DNA of 64,000 nt from NCBI RefSeq assembly GCF_022811925.1, contig NZ_CP065511.1, positions 1,605,501 through 1,669,500 of the forward strand, in the 5' to 3' direction. Below, in pieces: positions 53,585 to 62,356 of the stretch (positions are counted from its first letter, which is position 1; each line of letters opens with the position of its first letter). The notes beneath the pieces are model-generated. The model did no database searches, was not told where the DNA came from, and was given only the letters and a program-made list of their open reading frames with translations. The stretch comes from Cytobacillus oceanisediminis (GTDB taxonomy: Bacteria > Bacillota > Bacilli > Bacillales > Cytobacillaceae). Both the position numbers and the translations under genes were made by a program.

Positions 53585-54547
53585 ATGCATAAGACATTAG
53601 TGAAATTCGGGATCCTTCTTTTGTGCCTTCTTTTATTGGCCTCCTGCGGACAAGCGATGTCTACAGGAAAACTTGAAAAAGCTGGATTATTAGTGCCCGA
53701 TACCGTCAATGATCAGGTATGGGGGACCAAAGGCTATAAAGGCATGTTAAAGATTCAATCCCATTATAATGTTGAGGTTTATTATAAAGAGGGCATGAAT
53801 TCTGAGATGGTTGTTGAAAGAGCTGTTAAAGAGTTAGATCAAAAAGGTGTAAACCTGATTTTTGGACATGGCAATGAATACGCGGCATACTTTAATAACA
53901 TTTCTAAAAAATACCCTGACATTCATTTTGTCAGCTTTAATGGCGATGCCCAAAATGACAACACCACCAGCTTGAATTTTGAAGCCTATGCAATGGGATT
54001 CTTTGGCGGCATGGTTGCTGGTCATATGACGAAAACCAATAATATAGGAATACTCGCAGCTTTTGAATGGCAGCCGGAGGTAGAAGGTTTTTATCAAGGT
54101 GTAAGCCAAATTGATGAAAGAATAAATGTGCAAATTCAATATGTCGGCAACTGGGACAATGATAATAAAGCCATAGCTCTCTTGGAAAAAATGATTGCCA
54201 ATAAGACAGATGTTGTCTATCCAGCTGGAGATGGGTATAATGTTCCTGTCATCGAGAAACTAAAAGAAGAAGGGCTCTACGCCATCGGTTATATTTCCGA
54301 CCAGTCTGATCTGGGTGAATCAGTTGTGCTGACCAGTACTGTTCAGCATGTCGATGTTTTGTATGAACTAGTTGCAGAAAAATTCAACGAAGGCGAACTG
54401 GAGTCAGGAAATTTAACTTTCGATTTCGAGGATGAAGTTATTTCACTGGGAAAATTCAGCCCTGACGTCGACGAAGAATTCAAAAAAGAACTAAACGCCG
54501 CCATTGAGAATTACAAAAAAACAGGCAAACTGCCCACCAAGAATTGA
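53585..54547 (+). CDS. med: Med, BMP-family lipoprotein activating comK
   Basis: This is a 320-residue lipoprotein of the basic membrane protein (BMP/PnrA-like) substrate-binding family. The signal peptide ends in LLASC, so Cys is lipidated. BMP motifs include VNDQVWGTKGYKGM, FNGDAQNDNTTSLNFEAYAMGFFGGMVAG and VYPAGDGYNVPVIEK. In B. subtilis Med positively affects competence through comK, and comZ follows in the same transcript; that order is kept. Whether it binds a nucleoside is untested here. Confidence 0.9.
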   Translation: MHKTLVKFGILLLCLLLLASCGQAMSTGKLEKAGLLVPDTVNDQVWGTKGYKGMLKIQSHYNVEVYYKEGMNSEMVVERAVKELDQKGVNLIFGHGNEYAAYFNNISKKYPDIHFVSFNGDAQNDNTTSLNFEAYAMGFFGGMVAGHMTKTNNIGILAAFEWQPEVEGFYQGVSQIDERINVQIQYVGNWDNDNKAIALLEKMIANKTDVVYPAGDGYNVPVIEKLKEEGLYAIGYISDQSDLGESVVLTSTVQHVDVLYELVAEKFNEGELESGNLTFDFEDEVISLGKFSPDVDEEFKKELNAAIENYKKTGKLPTKN

Positions 54548-54569
54548 TATACATAGGAGGTACTACAAG

Positions 54570-54764
54570 ATGCAGCTAAACGAAAAAAACATGGAATTCA
54601 TGCAAATCGCCATGAAATATCTGCCAGAAGCCAAACAGCAGCTCGACGAAGCAGGCATTGAACTATCCATGGAAATGATCCAGCCATTCATGAACCTATT
54701 CACCAAAGTCATGAACGAAGCCTACGAAATGGGCAAAGCGGATGCTTTGAATGAGAGTGAGTAA
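54570..54764 (+). CDS. comZ: ComZ, competence-related small protein
   Basis: This is a 64-residue ComZ-type protein, which in B. subtilis acts negatively on late competence gene comG expression. It reads EKNMEFMQIAMKYLPEAKQQ, then a long amphipathic helix with Met/Phe heptads. ATG 54570 follows AGGAGG; an in-frame ATG further upstream lies inside med. It is 22 bp after med and in its transcript. Confidence 0.9.
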   Translation: MQLNEKNMEFMQIAMKYLPEAKQQLDEAGIELSMEMIQPFMNLFTKVMNEAYEMGKADALNESE

Positions 54765-54768
54765 TGGG

Positions 54769-54795
54769 GAACCAGCCTTTGGGCTGGTTTTTTGT
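54769..54795 (+). terminator. Terminator of med-comZ
   Basis: AACCAGCC (54770-54777) and GGCTGGTT (54782-54789) with TTTTTTG. Confidence 0.9.
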
Positions 54796-54837
54796 TTGGG
54801 GTATTACCTCTGCGGGATTTGAATGATTATAAAAATG

Positions 54838-55354
54838 GCGCAAAAAGTTAGCTGAAAGCGCAAATGACTTATATAACGGCGCAATAAAGAAGAAGAACAG
54901 CGCAAGTAAAGTAATCAAGACGCAATCAGGTCTTGAGAGCGCAATTAAGCCAGAGGAAAACGCATATAAAATATATGATGGCGCAATGGAGAAAATGAAC
55001 AACGCAATTAAAATAAATCACGACGCAATTTAGGTCCCGAGAGCGCAAAAAAGCAAGAGGAAGACGCAAATGACTTATATATCGGCGCAATAAAGAAAAG
55101 GAACAGCGCAATTAAAGTAAATCAGGACGCAATCAGGTCCCGAGGGCGCAAATAAGCAAGTGGAAGACGCAAATAACTTAGATGATGGCGCAAAGGAGAA
55201 AAAGAACAGCGCAATTAAAGTAATTCACGACGCAATCAGGTCTCGAGAGCGTAAAAACCAGAGGAAAACGCAAATAACCTAGATAATGGCGCAGAAAAAA
55301 AGAACTTGTGCTAATCAAGAAAATAACGAAGCAATCAGATTTCGAGAGACAAAA
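54838..55354. repeat. Hierarchical tandem repeat array, 20.6-bp monomer in 103-bp higher-order units
   Basis: (G/A)CGCA(A) cores start at 54839, 54859, 54880, 54901, 54921, 54940, 54961, 54982, 55003, 55024, 55044, 55065, 55086, 55107, 55128, 55147, 55168, 55189, 55210, 55231 and on to about 55350: 26 monomers spaced 19-21 bp. Five monomer types recur in fixed order, for example CGCAATCAGGTC followed by CGAGAG, then CGCAAATAAGCAAGAGGAA. The same type returns at 54859, 54961, 55065, 55168 and 55269, a ~103-bp unit. The last monomers are degenerate. The non-triplet period and stops in the plus frames argue against coding. It fills almost the entire 670-bp gap between comZ and the NERD gene. Confidence 0.88.
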
Positions 55355-55437
55355 ATATACATAACATACAAAAATCCAAAAGGGAATTTACTGATCGATT
55401 GCGAATTTTAAATACGTAAACTAAAGGAGGTAATGTA

Positions 55438-56382
55438 ATGATAATGAAGCCAAGAACTATTCCAAGAAGAATTCTGCAAAATGAAGCATTATTGCGAAGA
55501 TTGCCCGAATTTCATCGAAAGAGGCATGAAATTGAAAGAGATAACCGAAACCGAATTAGTGGATATAAAGGAGAAAGGCAGCTTGATTACTTTTTAGGTT
55601 TCCTTCCAAATGAATTTAAAGTATATAATGATCTCCGTTTTAAAAACCACACTGCCTTTCAAATCGATACCCTTCTAATAACTCCTTTTTTCACAGCTAT
55701 TATTGAAGTGAAGAATTATACCGGTACTTTATACTTTGAACCTCTTTCTGATCAAGTGATTCAAATACATTATTCCTAATCCTATTTCACAGGTAAAACG
55801 GCAAGCAGCACAGTTCATAGAATGGATGCATAACGAAAAACTGCCAGCCGTACCTATTGAACATTTTGTAGTAATGGCTAATCAATTAACCTATATAAAA
55901 ACCGAGAAGGAAAATAGAGATATTTTAAAGACAGTGATCCATGCTGAGAAAATAATAGACAGGCTGCTGGAAGCCAAAAATCAATATCAAAAACAATTAC
56001 TTTATCCCCATCAGATAAAAGAAATTAATAAAAGACTTCTTGTAAAACATACCCCATCCAACAAGAAAATTCTCGAAATATATGGAATAGCGGAGAAAGA
56101 ACTAATACGAGGTGTTCAATGTAACTCTTGCAACTCTTTTAACATTAAAAGAAAAAATCGGAAGTGGCATGCTCTATATGTCAAAACATTTCCAACACTG
56201 CTCATCGACAAGCCATCTATGACTATTTCCTTCTTATTAACGATCAAATATCGAATACGGGTTGCCGCGAGTTCCTTAATATTAATTCCAGGCACATGAC
56301 CTATAAATTACTATCTTCAATGAAGCTTAAAAATAAAGGTGTCACTAAATCCAGGGTTTATACAGAAAATGATGCAGAGTAG
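55438..56382 (+). pseudogene. NERD-domain (nuclease-related) protein, broken by two frameshifts
   Basis: Three consecutive frames together give one NERD protein. The first (55438-55779) has the N-terminal NERD core: GYKGERQLDYFL, then FQIDTLLI and AIIEVKNYTG (the E-x-K nuclease-like motif). After a frameshift near 55760-55780 the second frame continues with PNPISQVKRQAAQFIEWMHNEK. It reaches a zinc-ribbon half CNSCNSF and then slips near 56170 (CAT GCT, one T short of CAT TGC). The third frame supplies CSICQN and the C-terminus to 56382. The gene is therefore inactive unless these are sequencing errors. AAAGGAGG lies before the start, and it borders a repeat array. Confidence 0.85.
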
Positions 56383-56391
56383 CCCCAGCCC

Positions 56392-56778
56392 CTACTTCTT
56401 CAAAAACATCTCCAGCAAAGGCCCTGCATTTTTCAGCAATGGTTTTAACTGATGAGCTGAAGTCATAAGAGTGTCAATGTTGCCCATTAGTTCCTCCAAG
56501 TTGATATTGTTCAGGATATTGTTTCCATTTTCGTTAGGAGGATTGTCTCTTTCATTAGTTTCTCTGCTTCTTCCGCCAAGAAGCCATTCGTCAGCTTCAT
56601 GTGCATTTCTGCTCCTGCCCCCGAAAAGCCAGTCATCTATCCCTTGAGCTTCTTCAGCTCTTCTATCCGATTCAGTTTCACCTTCAGCTGGCTCATGTCT
56701 TCTTACTCTTTCACCAAACAGAAAATGGGTTAAAGGGTCTTCTGTATTTTCTTTGACTTTATCATCTTTATCAAGCAT
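56392..56778 (-). CDS. Hypothetical acidic protein with repeated L(F/L)G(G/E)R motifs
   Basis: I do not recognise a characterised family. The 128-residue protein has three copies of an aromatic-Leu-Phe/Leu-Gly-Gly/Glu-Arg motif: THFLFGERVR, DDWLFGGRSR and DEWLLGGRSR. A hydrophilic Asn-rich linker (PPNENGNNILNNIN) and a C-terminal amphipathic helix LKPLLKNAGPLLEMFLKK follow. The layout is reminiscent of spore-coat or sporulation-associated small proteins in Bacillus. In B. subtilis the gap between comZ and fabH holds yjzB, and this could be its counterpart. GAAAGGAGG precedes the ATG. Read opposite to its neighbours. Confidence 0.65.
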   Translation of the reverse strand: MLDKDDKVKENTEDPLTHFLFGERVRRHEPAEGETESDRRAEEAQGIDDWLFGGRSRNAHEADEWLLGGRSRETNERDNPPNENGNNILNNINLEELMGNIDTLMTSAHQLKPLLKNAGPLLEMFLKK

Positions 56779-56880
56779 AAGCTATTTTCCTCCTTTCAGA
56801 TCCCTATATAACAGCATATGAAGAAAAGTTAACTGGGTATAGACATTTGTGCAGTAATAAGTAAGGGAAGGTAAAAAGTG

Positions 56881-56928
56881 TTGCGTTATTATATATACTT
56901 TTGATAAAATTAGTACCAAGTCATAATA
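56881..56928 (+). promoter_or_regulatory. fabH promoter with FapR-like site
   Basis: TTGCGT (56881-56886) and TAAAAT (56905-56910) are 18 bp apart. TTAGTACC (56910-56917) matches one half of the FapR operator, and the mirrored half (TCATAATAA) is weaker. FapR would repress until malonyl-CoA rises. Confidence 0.55.
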
Positions 56929-56991
56929 ATTGATAACAATTTAAATAGAGAATGCTTATGGGTTTGTAAATATGAAAGGGAGTGGGACTCC

Positions 56992-57924
56992 ATGAATGCT
57001 GGAATTATAGGAATCGGAAGATATCTTCCTGAAAAAGTGGTAACAAATGCAGATTTGGAGAAAATAGTTGATACTTCTGATGAATGGATTCGGACCAGGA
57101 CTGGAATTGAGGAAAGAAGAATTGCGGATGACAGCATAGACACATCTGATATGGCGTATGAGTCAGCACTTAAAGCATTGGAAAATGCAGGCATTGAAGC
57201 AGAGGATTTAGATCTTATTTTAGTTGCAACGGTTACACCGGATCACCCGTTTCCATCTGTTGCCTGCATGCTTCAGGAGCGATTAAATGCAAAAAAGGCG
57301 GCGGCAATGGATATTAGCGCTGCATGTGCAGGTTTCATGTATGGTATCATAACGGGAAAACAGTTTATTGAAACAGGGACATATAAACATGTATTGGTAG
57401 TAGGTGTTGAAAAGCTTTCCAAAATTACAGACTGGAATGACCGTAATACTGCTGTTTTATTTGGAGACGGAGCAGGTGCAGCTGTAATCGGGCCAGTCTC
57501 AGATGGCCGGGGAATATTATCATTTGAATTAGGTGCAGATGGCACAGGCGCAAAACATCTATATCAGGATGAATATATCATTATGAATGGACGCGAAGTG
57601 TTCAAATTTGCGGTTCGCCAAATGGGTGAAAGCTGCATCAACGTACTTGATAAAGCTGGACTATCCAAAGAGGATGTAGATTTCCTAATACCTCATCAGG
57701 CGAATATACGCATTATGGAAGCTTCCCGTCAAAGACTGGAACTTCCGGTTGAGAAGATGTCGAAAACAGTGGATAAATACGGAAATACTTCTGCTGCATC
57801 TATTCCAATTGCATTGGTGGAAGAACTGGAAGCGGGTAAAATTAAAGATGATGATTTGCTCGTGATGGTCGGCTTTGGCGGAGGGTTGACTTGGGGAGCC
57901 ATTGCGATGAGATGGGGAAGATAA
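56992..57924 (+). CDS. fabH: 3-oxoacyl-ACP synthase III (FabH)
   Basis: This initiates fatty acid elongation by condensing acyl-CoA with malonyl-ACP. 310 residues of the thiolase fold. The catalytic triad is visible: Cys112 in DISAACAGF, His in PHQANIRI and Asn in YGNTSAAS. In Bacillus it prefers branched primers. GGGAGTGGG precedes the ATG. It is followed 48 bp later by fabF, forming a two-gene unit under a FapR-like site. Confidence 0.96.
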   Translation: MNAGIIGIGRYLPEKVVTNADLEKIVDTSDEWIRTRTGIEERRIADDSIDTSDMAYESALKALENAGIEAEDLDLILVATVTPDHPFPSVACMLQERLNAKKAAAMDISAACAGFMYGIITGKQFIETGTYKHVLVVGVEKLSKITDWNDRNTAVLFGDGAGAAVIGPVSDGRGILSFELGADGTGAKHLYQDEYIIMNGREVFKFAVRQMGESCINVLDKAGLSKEDVDFLIPHQANIRIMEASRQRLELPVEKMSKTVDKYGNTSAASIPIALVEELEAGKIKDDDLLVMVGFGGGLTWGAIAMRWGR

Positions 57925-57972
57925 GATACCTCATTTTAAATATGATGATAATTTAAAAGGAGCTGCATCAAA

Positions 57973-59211
57973 ATGAATAAAAGAAGAGTTGTAGTTACAG
58001 GCATCGGAGCTGTAACACCGCTTGGAAATAATACAGAGACGACATGGAATAATATTAAATCAGGGGTTTCAGGTGTTGGCCCTCTGACTAGATTAAATGC
58101 AGATGAATATCCCGCTAAGGTTGCTGCTGAGGTAAAGGATTTCAATCCTGAAGAATATATTGACAAAAAAGATGCCAGAAAAATGGACCGCTTCACACAC
58201 TATGCTGTTGCATCATCCTTTATGGCCGTAAAGGATGCAAACCTTCAGATTACAGATGAAAATGCTCATCGCATCGGTGTTTGGATTGGTTCAGGCATTG
58301 GTGGTATGGAAACTTTTGAAAATCAATATGAAACATTTATGAAACGCGGGTACAGAAGGGTGAGCCCATTCTTCGTGCCAATGATGATTCCGGACATGGC
58401 AACGGGTCAAGTCTCGATTTATTTAGGTGCAAAAGGGTTTAACTCCTGTACAGTAACTGCATGTGCCACTGGTACAAACTCAATCGGCGATGCCTTTAAG
58501 GTTATTCAGCGCGGCGATGCCGATGCGATGATCTCAGGGGGAGCAGAAGCGCCAATAACAAAAATGTCTGTAGCTGGATTTTGTGCCAACACCGCACTTT
58601 CAACCAATCCAGATCCAAAAACAGCCAGCCGTCCATTTGATCAGAATCGTGACGGGTTTGTTATTGGAGAAGGTGCGGGAATTGTAGTACTTGAAGAATT
58701 GGAGCATGCACTTGCACGCGGTGCAAAAATTTATGCTGAAATCGTCGGATATGGCGCTACCGGGGATGCTTATCATATCACTGCACCTGCTCCAGGTGGA
58801 GAAGGCGGAGCAAGAGCCATGAAAATGGCGATTGAAGACGGCGGCTTAAAGCCGGAAGATATCGATTATATTAATGCCCACGGTACAAGTACTGATTATA
58901 ATGATAAATTTGAAACATTGGCTATCAAAGAGGTGTTCGGAGAGCATGCCTATAAATTGGCAGTAAGCTCGACTAAATCAATGACGGGACATCTTCTGGG
59001 AGCTGCAGGCGGAATTGAAGCCATTTTCACAGTTCTGGCAATGAAGGAAGGGATCCTGCCGCCGACCATTAATCTCGAAAACCCGGATCCTGAATGTGAT
59101 CTGGATTATGTTCCAAATAAGGCAAGGGAAAAAGAAATAAAAGCCGCAATGAGCAATTCACTAGGCTTTGGCGGCCACAATGCAACCATTGTTTTTAAAA
59201 GATATGAATAA
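57973..59211 (+). CDS. fabF: 3-oxoacyl-ACP synthase II (FabF)
   Basis: This is the main chain-elongating ketosynthase of fatty acid synthesis. 412 residues. The nucleophile is Cys164 in [15 protein letters not shown], with His in [11 protein letters not shown] and His in [22 protein letters not shown] lies before the ATG, and it is co-transcribed with fabH. Confidence 0.96.
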   Translation: MNKRRVVVTGIGAVTPLGNNTETTWNNIKSGVSGVGPLTRLNADEYPAKVAAEVKDFNPEEYIDKKDARKMDRFTHYAVASSFMAVKDANLQITDENAHRIGVWIGSGIGGMETFENQYETFMKRGYRRVSPFFVPMMIPDMATGQVSIYLGAKGFNSCTVTACATGTNSIGDAFKVIQRGDADAMISGGAEAPITKMSVAGFCANTALSTNPDPKTASRPFDQNRDGFVIGEGAGIVVLEELEHALARGAKIYAEIVGYGATGDAYHITAPAPGGEGGARAMKMAIEDGGLKPEDIDYINAHGTSTDYNDKFETLAIKEVFGEHAYKLAVSSTKSMTGHLLGAAGGIEAIFTVLAMKEGILPPTINLENPDPECDLDYVPNKAREKEIKAAMSNSLGFGGHNATIVFKRYE

Positions 59212-59221
59212 AAAATAAACC

Positions 59222-59266
59222 AAAGCCGATTCAATGGAAGATGAACCTCCTTTGAATCGGCTTTTT
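59222..59266 (+). terminator. Terminator of fabH-fabF
   Basis: AAAGCCGATTCAA and TTGAATCGGCTTT form a 13-bp stem, then TTTATTTT. Confidence 0.88.
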
Positions 59267-59334
59267 ATTTTGAAGAACAAAATGCTGCTACTTACATAAA
59301 ATTTATTAAATATCGAGTATATGGAGGTGGGGAA

Positions 59335-60122
59335 ATGGGATAGTCAAAACAGATTTATGGCTCGAAGAAAGTTTTAATGATCCGCTTAAAATATGTGAAA
59401 AACTTACAGGACCCTTCAATGATCATAATCCCCGAAAAATATACGAATACTTAATGGATTTCGGCATGTATAAACCTGACCGGTTCAGCAGGAATGATTT
59501 CAAGGAATTAAAAGAAAAAGAAACATGGGATCTAGCAGAAAAAATATACTTAAAATATAGGAAGAAATGGGGCGGTCCTAATATTGATGTTTATATCTTC
59601 CCGGCGGCAGGAGGAGGTCTTTTTTCGCGGCATTCTGGAAAATCTGGAGTTTCATTCGCAAATATGCTCTTTCTGTTTCTTCCTTCTGATATAGAAGAAG
59701 ACGAAGTAGAGGCTTTATTTGTACATGAATATCACCATTCTTGCAGAATTAACTCACAGAAAAAAAGCCTTGAAGAATTTACGCTGCTTGATTCCATCAT
59801 ATTGGAGGGGCTTGCCGAACATGCGGTAGAAATACACTGTGGTAAGAAATTCAGAGGATCCTGGTGCAGCAGATATTCAAAGGAAGAGATCAGGAATTTC
59901 TGGGATAAATTGATTAAAGCTCATTTGAAATTAAAAAAGGATGAGAGGCTTCATCAGAAGATACTGTATGGTGAAAGACCTTACCCTCCATTACTTGGTT
60001 ATGCTGCTGGCTACGAAATTGTAAGGGGATTTAGAGAGAAAAAAAGTTTTTCTACAAAACTATCTTTTAGTGCGCCATCCGAATATTTTGTGGACCAAAC
60101 TTTATATAAACTGAAGTCGTAA
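59335..60122 (+). pseudogene. yjaZ: YjaZ, DUF2268 zinc-protease-like protein, frameshifted at codon 3
   Basis: This is a YjaZ-type protein with the metal-binding HExxH motif as VHEYHHSCR and a downstream Glu in LEGLAEHAVE. AGGTGGGG is followed by ATG GGA TAG, a stop at codon 3. The conserved N-terminus, KTDLWLEESFNDP and on, is open in the next frame from 59343, with no start codon until an internal ATG at 59454 that has no ribosome site. One missing A after GGA would restore an unbroken frame of about 262 residues, close to B. subtilis YjaZ. This is either a real loss or a sequencing error. It stands alone between fabF and appD. Confidence 0.78.
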
Positions 60123-60129
60123 TCGCTTT

Positions 60130-60156
60130 AAAGCCCTAAAATGTGGGCTTTTTTTT
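60130..60156 (+). terminator. Terminator of yjaZ
   Basis: AAAGCCC (60130-60136) and GGGCTTT (60145-60151) followed by a run of T. Confidence 0.82.
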
Positions 60157-60196
60157 TAGTATAGAAAAATGAATCTTAACAAATTTTAAAAAAATC

Positions 60197-60225
60197 TTGC
60201 AATTGTAATAACTTTGTAATAATAT
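60197..60225 (+). promoter_or_regulatory. Promoter of the app operon
   Basis: TTGCAA (60197-60202) and TAATAT (60220-60225) with a 17-bp spacer, 55 bp before the appD start. Confidence 0.65.
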
Positions 60226-60279
60226 TTTAGACAAATAGAATGAATTAACAGAATAATTCGAAAAGGTAAGAGGTGTCCT

Positions 60280-61305
60280 ATGAGCGCAAATCCCCGTCAA
60301 CATAAAGACGCACCATTACTAGAGGTGAAGAATTTAGAAACGGCTTTTTCCATAGATGGTACATACTATAACGCAGTTGATAATGTTTCTTTTAGAGTTA
60401 AACCTAGACAAATAGTTGGAATAGTAGGAGAGTCGGGCTGCGGGAAATCTGTAATGAGCCTCTCTGTCATGAAGCTCCTGCCTAAAGGAATTGGCCAAAT
60501 CCGAAACGGAGAAATCATCTTTGACGGTATTCATTTGGAGAAGATGACAGATTCAGAGATTAATAAAATCAGGGGAAAAGATATCGCAATGATATTCCAG
60601 GAACCTATGACTTCTTTAAATCCTGTTTTCTCTATCGGGTTCCAGCTGCAGGAAGTATTATTCAATCATATGAAAATCTCCAAAAGAGAAGCGCGGCTTA
60701 AAAGTATCGCACTTCTAAAAAGTGTGGGAATTTCAAGACCTGAAAAAATTGTAGATGAATATCCGCATCAGCTTTCAGGAGGCATGAGGCAAAGGGTCAT
60801 GATCGCCATCGCCATTGCCTGCCAGCCGAAGCTGCTGATCGCCGATGAGCCGACAACTGCCCTGGATGTAACTGTACAAGCCCAAATTCTGGAGCTTCTA
60901 AAAGAAATCCAGGAAGTCAATGATATGTCCGTCATTCTGATTACTCATGATCTGGGTGTTGTGGCTGAGATGTGTGATGAGGTAATTGTTATGTATGCAG
61001 GGAAGATAGCAGAGCGGACAGATGTAGATTCCTTATTTCACAATCCAAAACATCCTTATACTCAGCTCCTGATGGGAGCCATTCCAAAAATGGATGAAGA
61101 AGTGGAAAAGCTAAGCACAATAAAAGGAATTGTGCCTTCATTAAAAAATATGCCTAAAACAGGGTGCAAATTTGCGGCGCGCTGCCCTAAGGCAATGCCA
61201 GAATGCATGACAGTTACACCTCGATTGGCAGAAAATGAAGAAGGACATGAGGTAGCCTGTCTGCTTTACGAGACAAGCCAGCCGAAACAAGAGGTGAACG
61301 CATAA
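60280..61305 (+). CDS. appD: Oligopeptide ABC transporter ATPase AppD
   Basis: This is one of two ATPases of a peptide importer. 341 residues. Walker A GESGCGKS, signature [12 protein letters not shown], Walker [13 protein letters not shown], and the C-terminal oligopeptide/dipeptide domain with a cysteine-rich stretch [24 protein letters not shown] precedes the ATG. The location after yjaZ is that of the B. subtilis app operon, but OppD cannot be excluded from sequence alone. It shares one base with the next gene (TAATG). Confidence 0.9.
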   Translation: MSANPRQHKDAPLLEVKNLETAFSIDGTYYNAVDNVSFRVKPRQIVGIVGESGCGKSVMSLSVMKLLPKGIGQIRNGEIIFDGIHLEKMTDSEINKIRGKDIAMIFQEPMTSLNPVFSIGFQLQEVLFNHMKISKREARLKSIALLKSVGISRPEKIVDEYPHQLSGGMRQRVMIAIAIACQPKLLIADEPTTALDVTVQAQILELLKEIQEVNDMSVILITHDLGVVAEMCDEVIVMYAGKIAERTDVDSLFHNPKHPYTQLLMGAIPKMDEEVEKLSTIKGIVPSLKNMPKTGCKFAARCPKAMPECMTVTPRLAENEEGHEVACLLYETSQPKQEVNA

Positions 61306-62321
61306 TGAGTACAGAGCATAATAATACAGCTGTTATAAAAAAGGATAAAAGCAGTAATGATGTACTTTTAGAGGTTAAGAACCTAAAAACGTACTATCCA
61401 ATAAAAGGCGGAATCCTTAGAAAGACGGTAGCGGTCGTTAAGGCTGTTGATGATGTTTCCTTTGAAATTAGGAAAGGGGAGACATTGGGGCTGGTTGGAG
61501 AATCAGGCTGCGGAAAATCAACAGCAGGCAGAACAATCCTCAGACTTCTAGAACCTACAGACGGACAAATCATATTTGACGGACAGGATATCACAAATGT
61601 GAGAGGGACCAGTCTGAGGAAAATCCGCCAGGATTTCCAGATGGTTTTCCAGGATCCTTATGCATCATTAAATCCCACGATGATGGTTGGGCACCTTGTG
61701 TCAGAGCCAATCAGGAACTATAACAGTAAATCCGAAAAGGAACTGAAGCCGGAAGTAATGGATCTTCTTGCGAAAGTTGGGCTACCTGAAGACGCTTACT
61801 ATAAATACCCGCATGAGTTTTCGGGCGGGCAAAGACAGCGTATCGGGATTGCAAGGGCACTGGCTTTAAGACCAAAGCTCATTATTGCGGATGAGCCTGT
61901 TTCCGCCCTGGATGTATCAGTCCAATCTCAGGTATTGAACCTGCTGAAAGAGCTTCAGGATGAATTTGATCTTACTTTCTTATTTATTGCCCACGATTTG
62001 AGTGTAGTTAAACATATGAGTGACCGGATAGGGGTTATGTATCTGGGAGGCCTTGTAGAAGTCGCTGAAAAGGACAGCCTCTATGCAGAGCCTTTGCATC
62101 CTTATACTCAAGCTCTAATATCTGCAATCCCAGAACCGGATCCGCGGAAGAAAAAAGAAAGAATCATTTTAGAGGGCGATGTGCCAAGCCCGATTGATCC
62201 TCCAAAAGGATGTACATTCCATCCGCGCTGCGCACATGCAATGCCGGAGTGCCAGAGTGTAAAACCGCACTTAAAGGAGGTGAAGCCTGGGCATAGAGTC
62301 GCTTGTCACTTATATAAATAA
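61305..62321 (+). CDS. appF: Oligopeptide ABC transporter ATPase AppF
   Basis: This is the second ATPase of the peptide importer, 338 residues. Walker [10 protein letters not shown], signature FSGGQRQRIGIARA, Walker B IIADEPVSALD and H-loop FIAHDLSVVKHMSDRI. The C-terminal CTFHPRCAHAMPEC is the Opp family domain. No separate ribosome site stands out, consistent with coupled translation from appD. Confidence 0.9.
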   Translation: MSTEHNNTAVIKKDKSSNDVLLEVKNLKTYYPIKGGILRKTVAVVKAVDDVSFEIRKGETLGLVGESGCGKSTAGRTILRLLEPTDGQIIFDGQDITNVRGTSLRKIRQDFQMVFQDPYASLNPTMMVGHLVSEPIRNYNSKSEKELKPEVMDLLAKVGLPEDAYYKYPHEFSGGQRQRIGIARALALRPKLIIADEPVSALDVSVQSQVLNLLKELQDEFDLTFLFIAHDLSVVKHMSDRIGVMYLGGLVEVAEKDSLYAEPLHPYTQALISAIPEPDPRKKKERIILEGDVPSPIDPPKGCTFHPRCAHAMPECQSVKPHLKEVKPGHRVACHLYK

Positions 62322-62356
62322 GGCTTTGTCAAAAAATATTTTTCGGGGGGAAACCA

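Noticed and set aside
54709..55111. Minus-strand frames through the repeat array
   Set aside because: They translate the repeat into Leu/Cys-rich low-complexity sequence without a ribosome site, and the ~20.6-bp period does not keep frame.
54838..55354. CRISPR array
   Set aside because: The repeated core is only 5-6 bp, the intervals are repetitive rather than unique spacers, and no cas genes are present.
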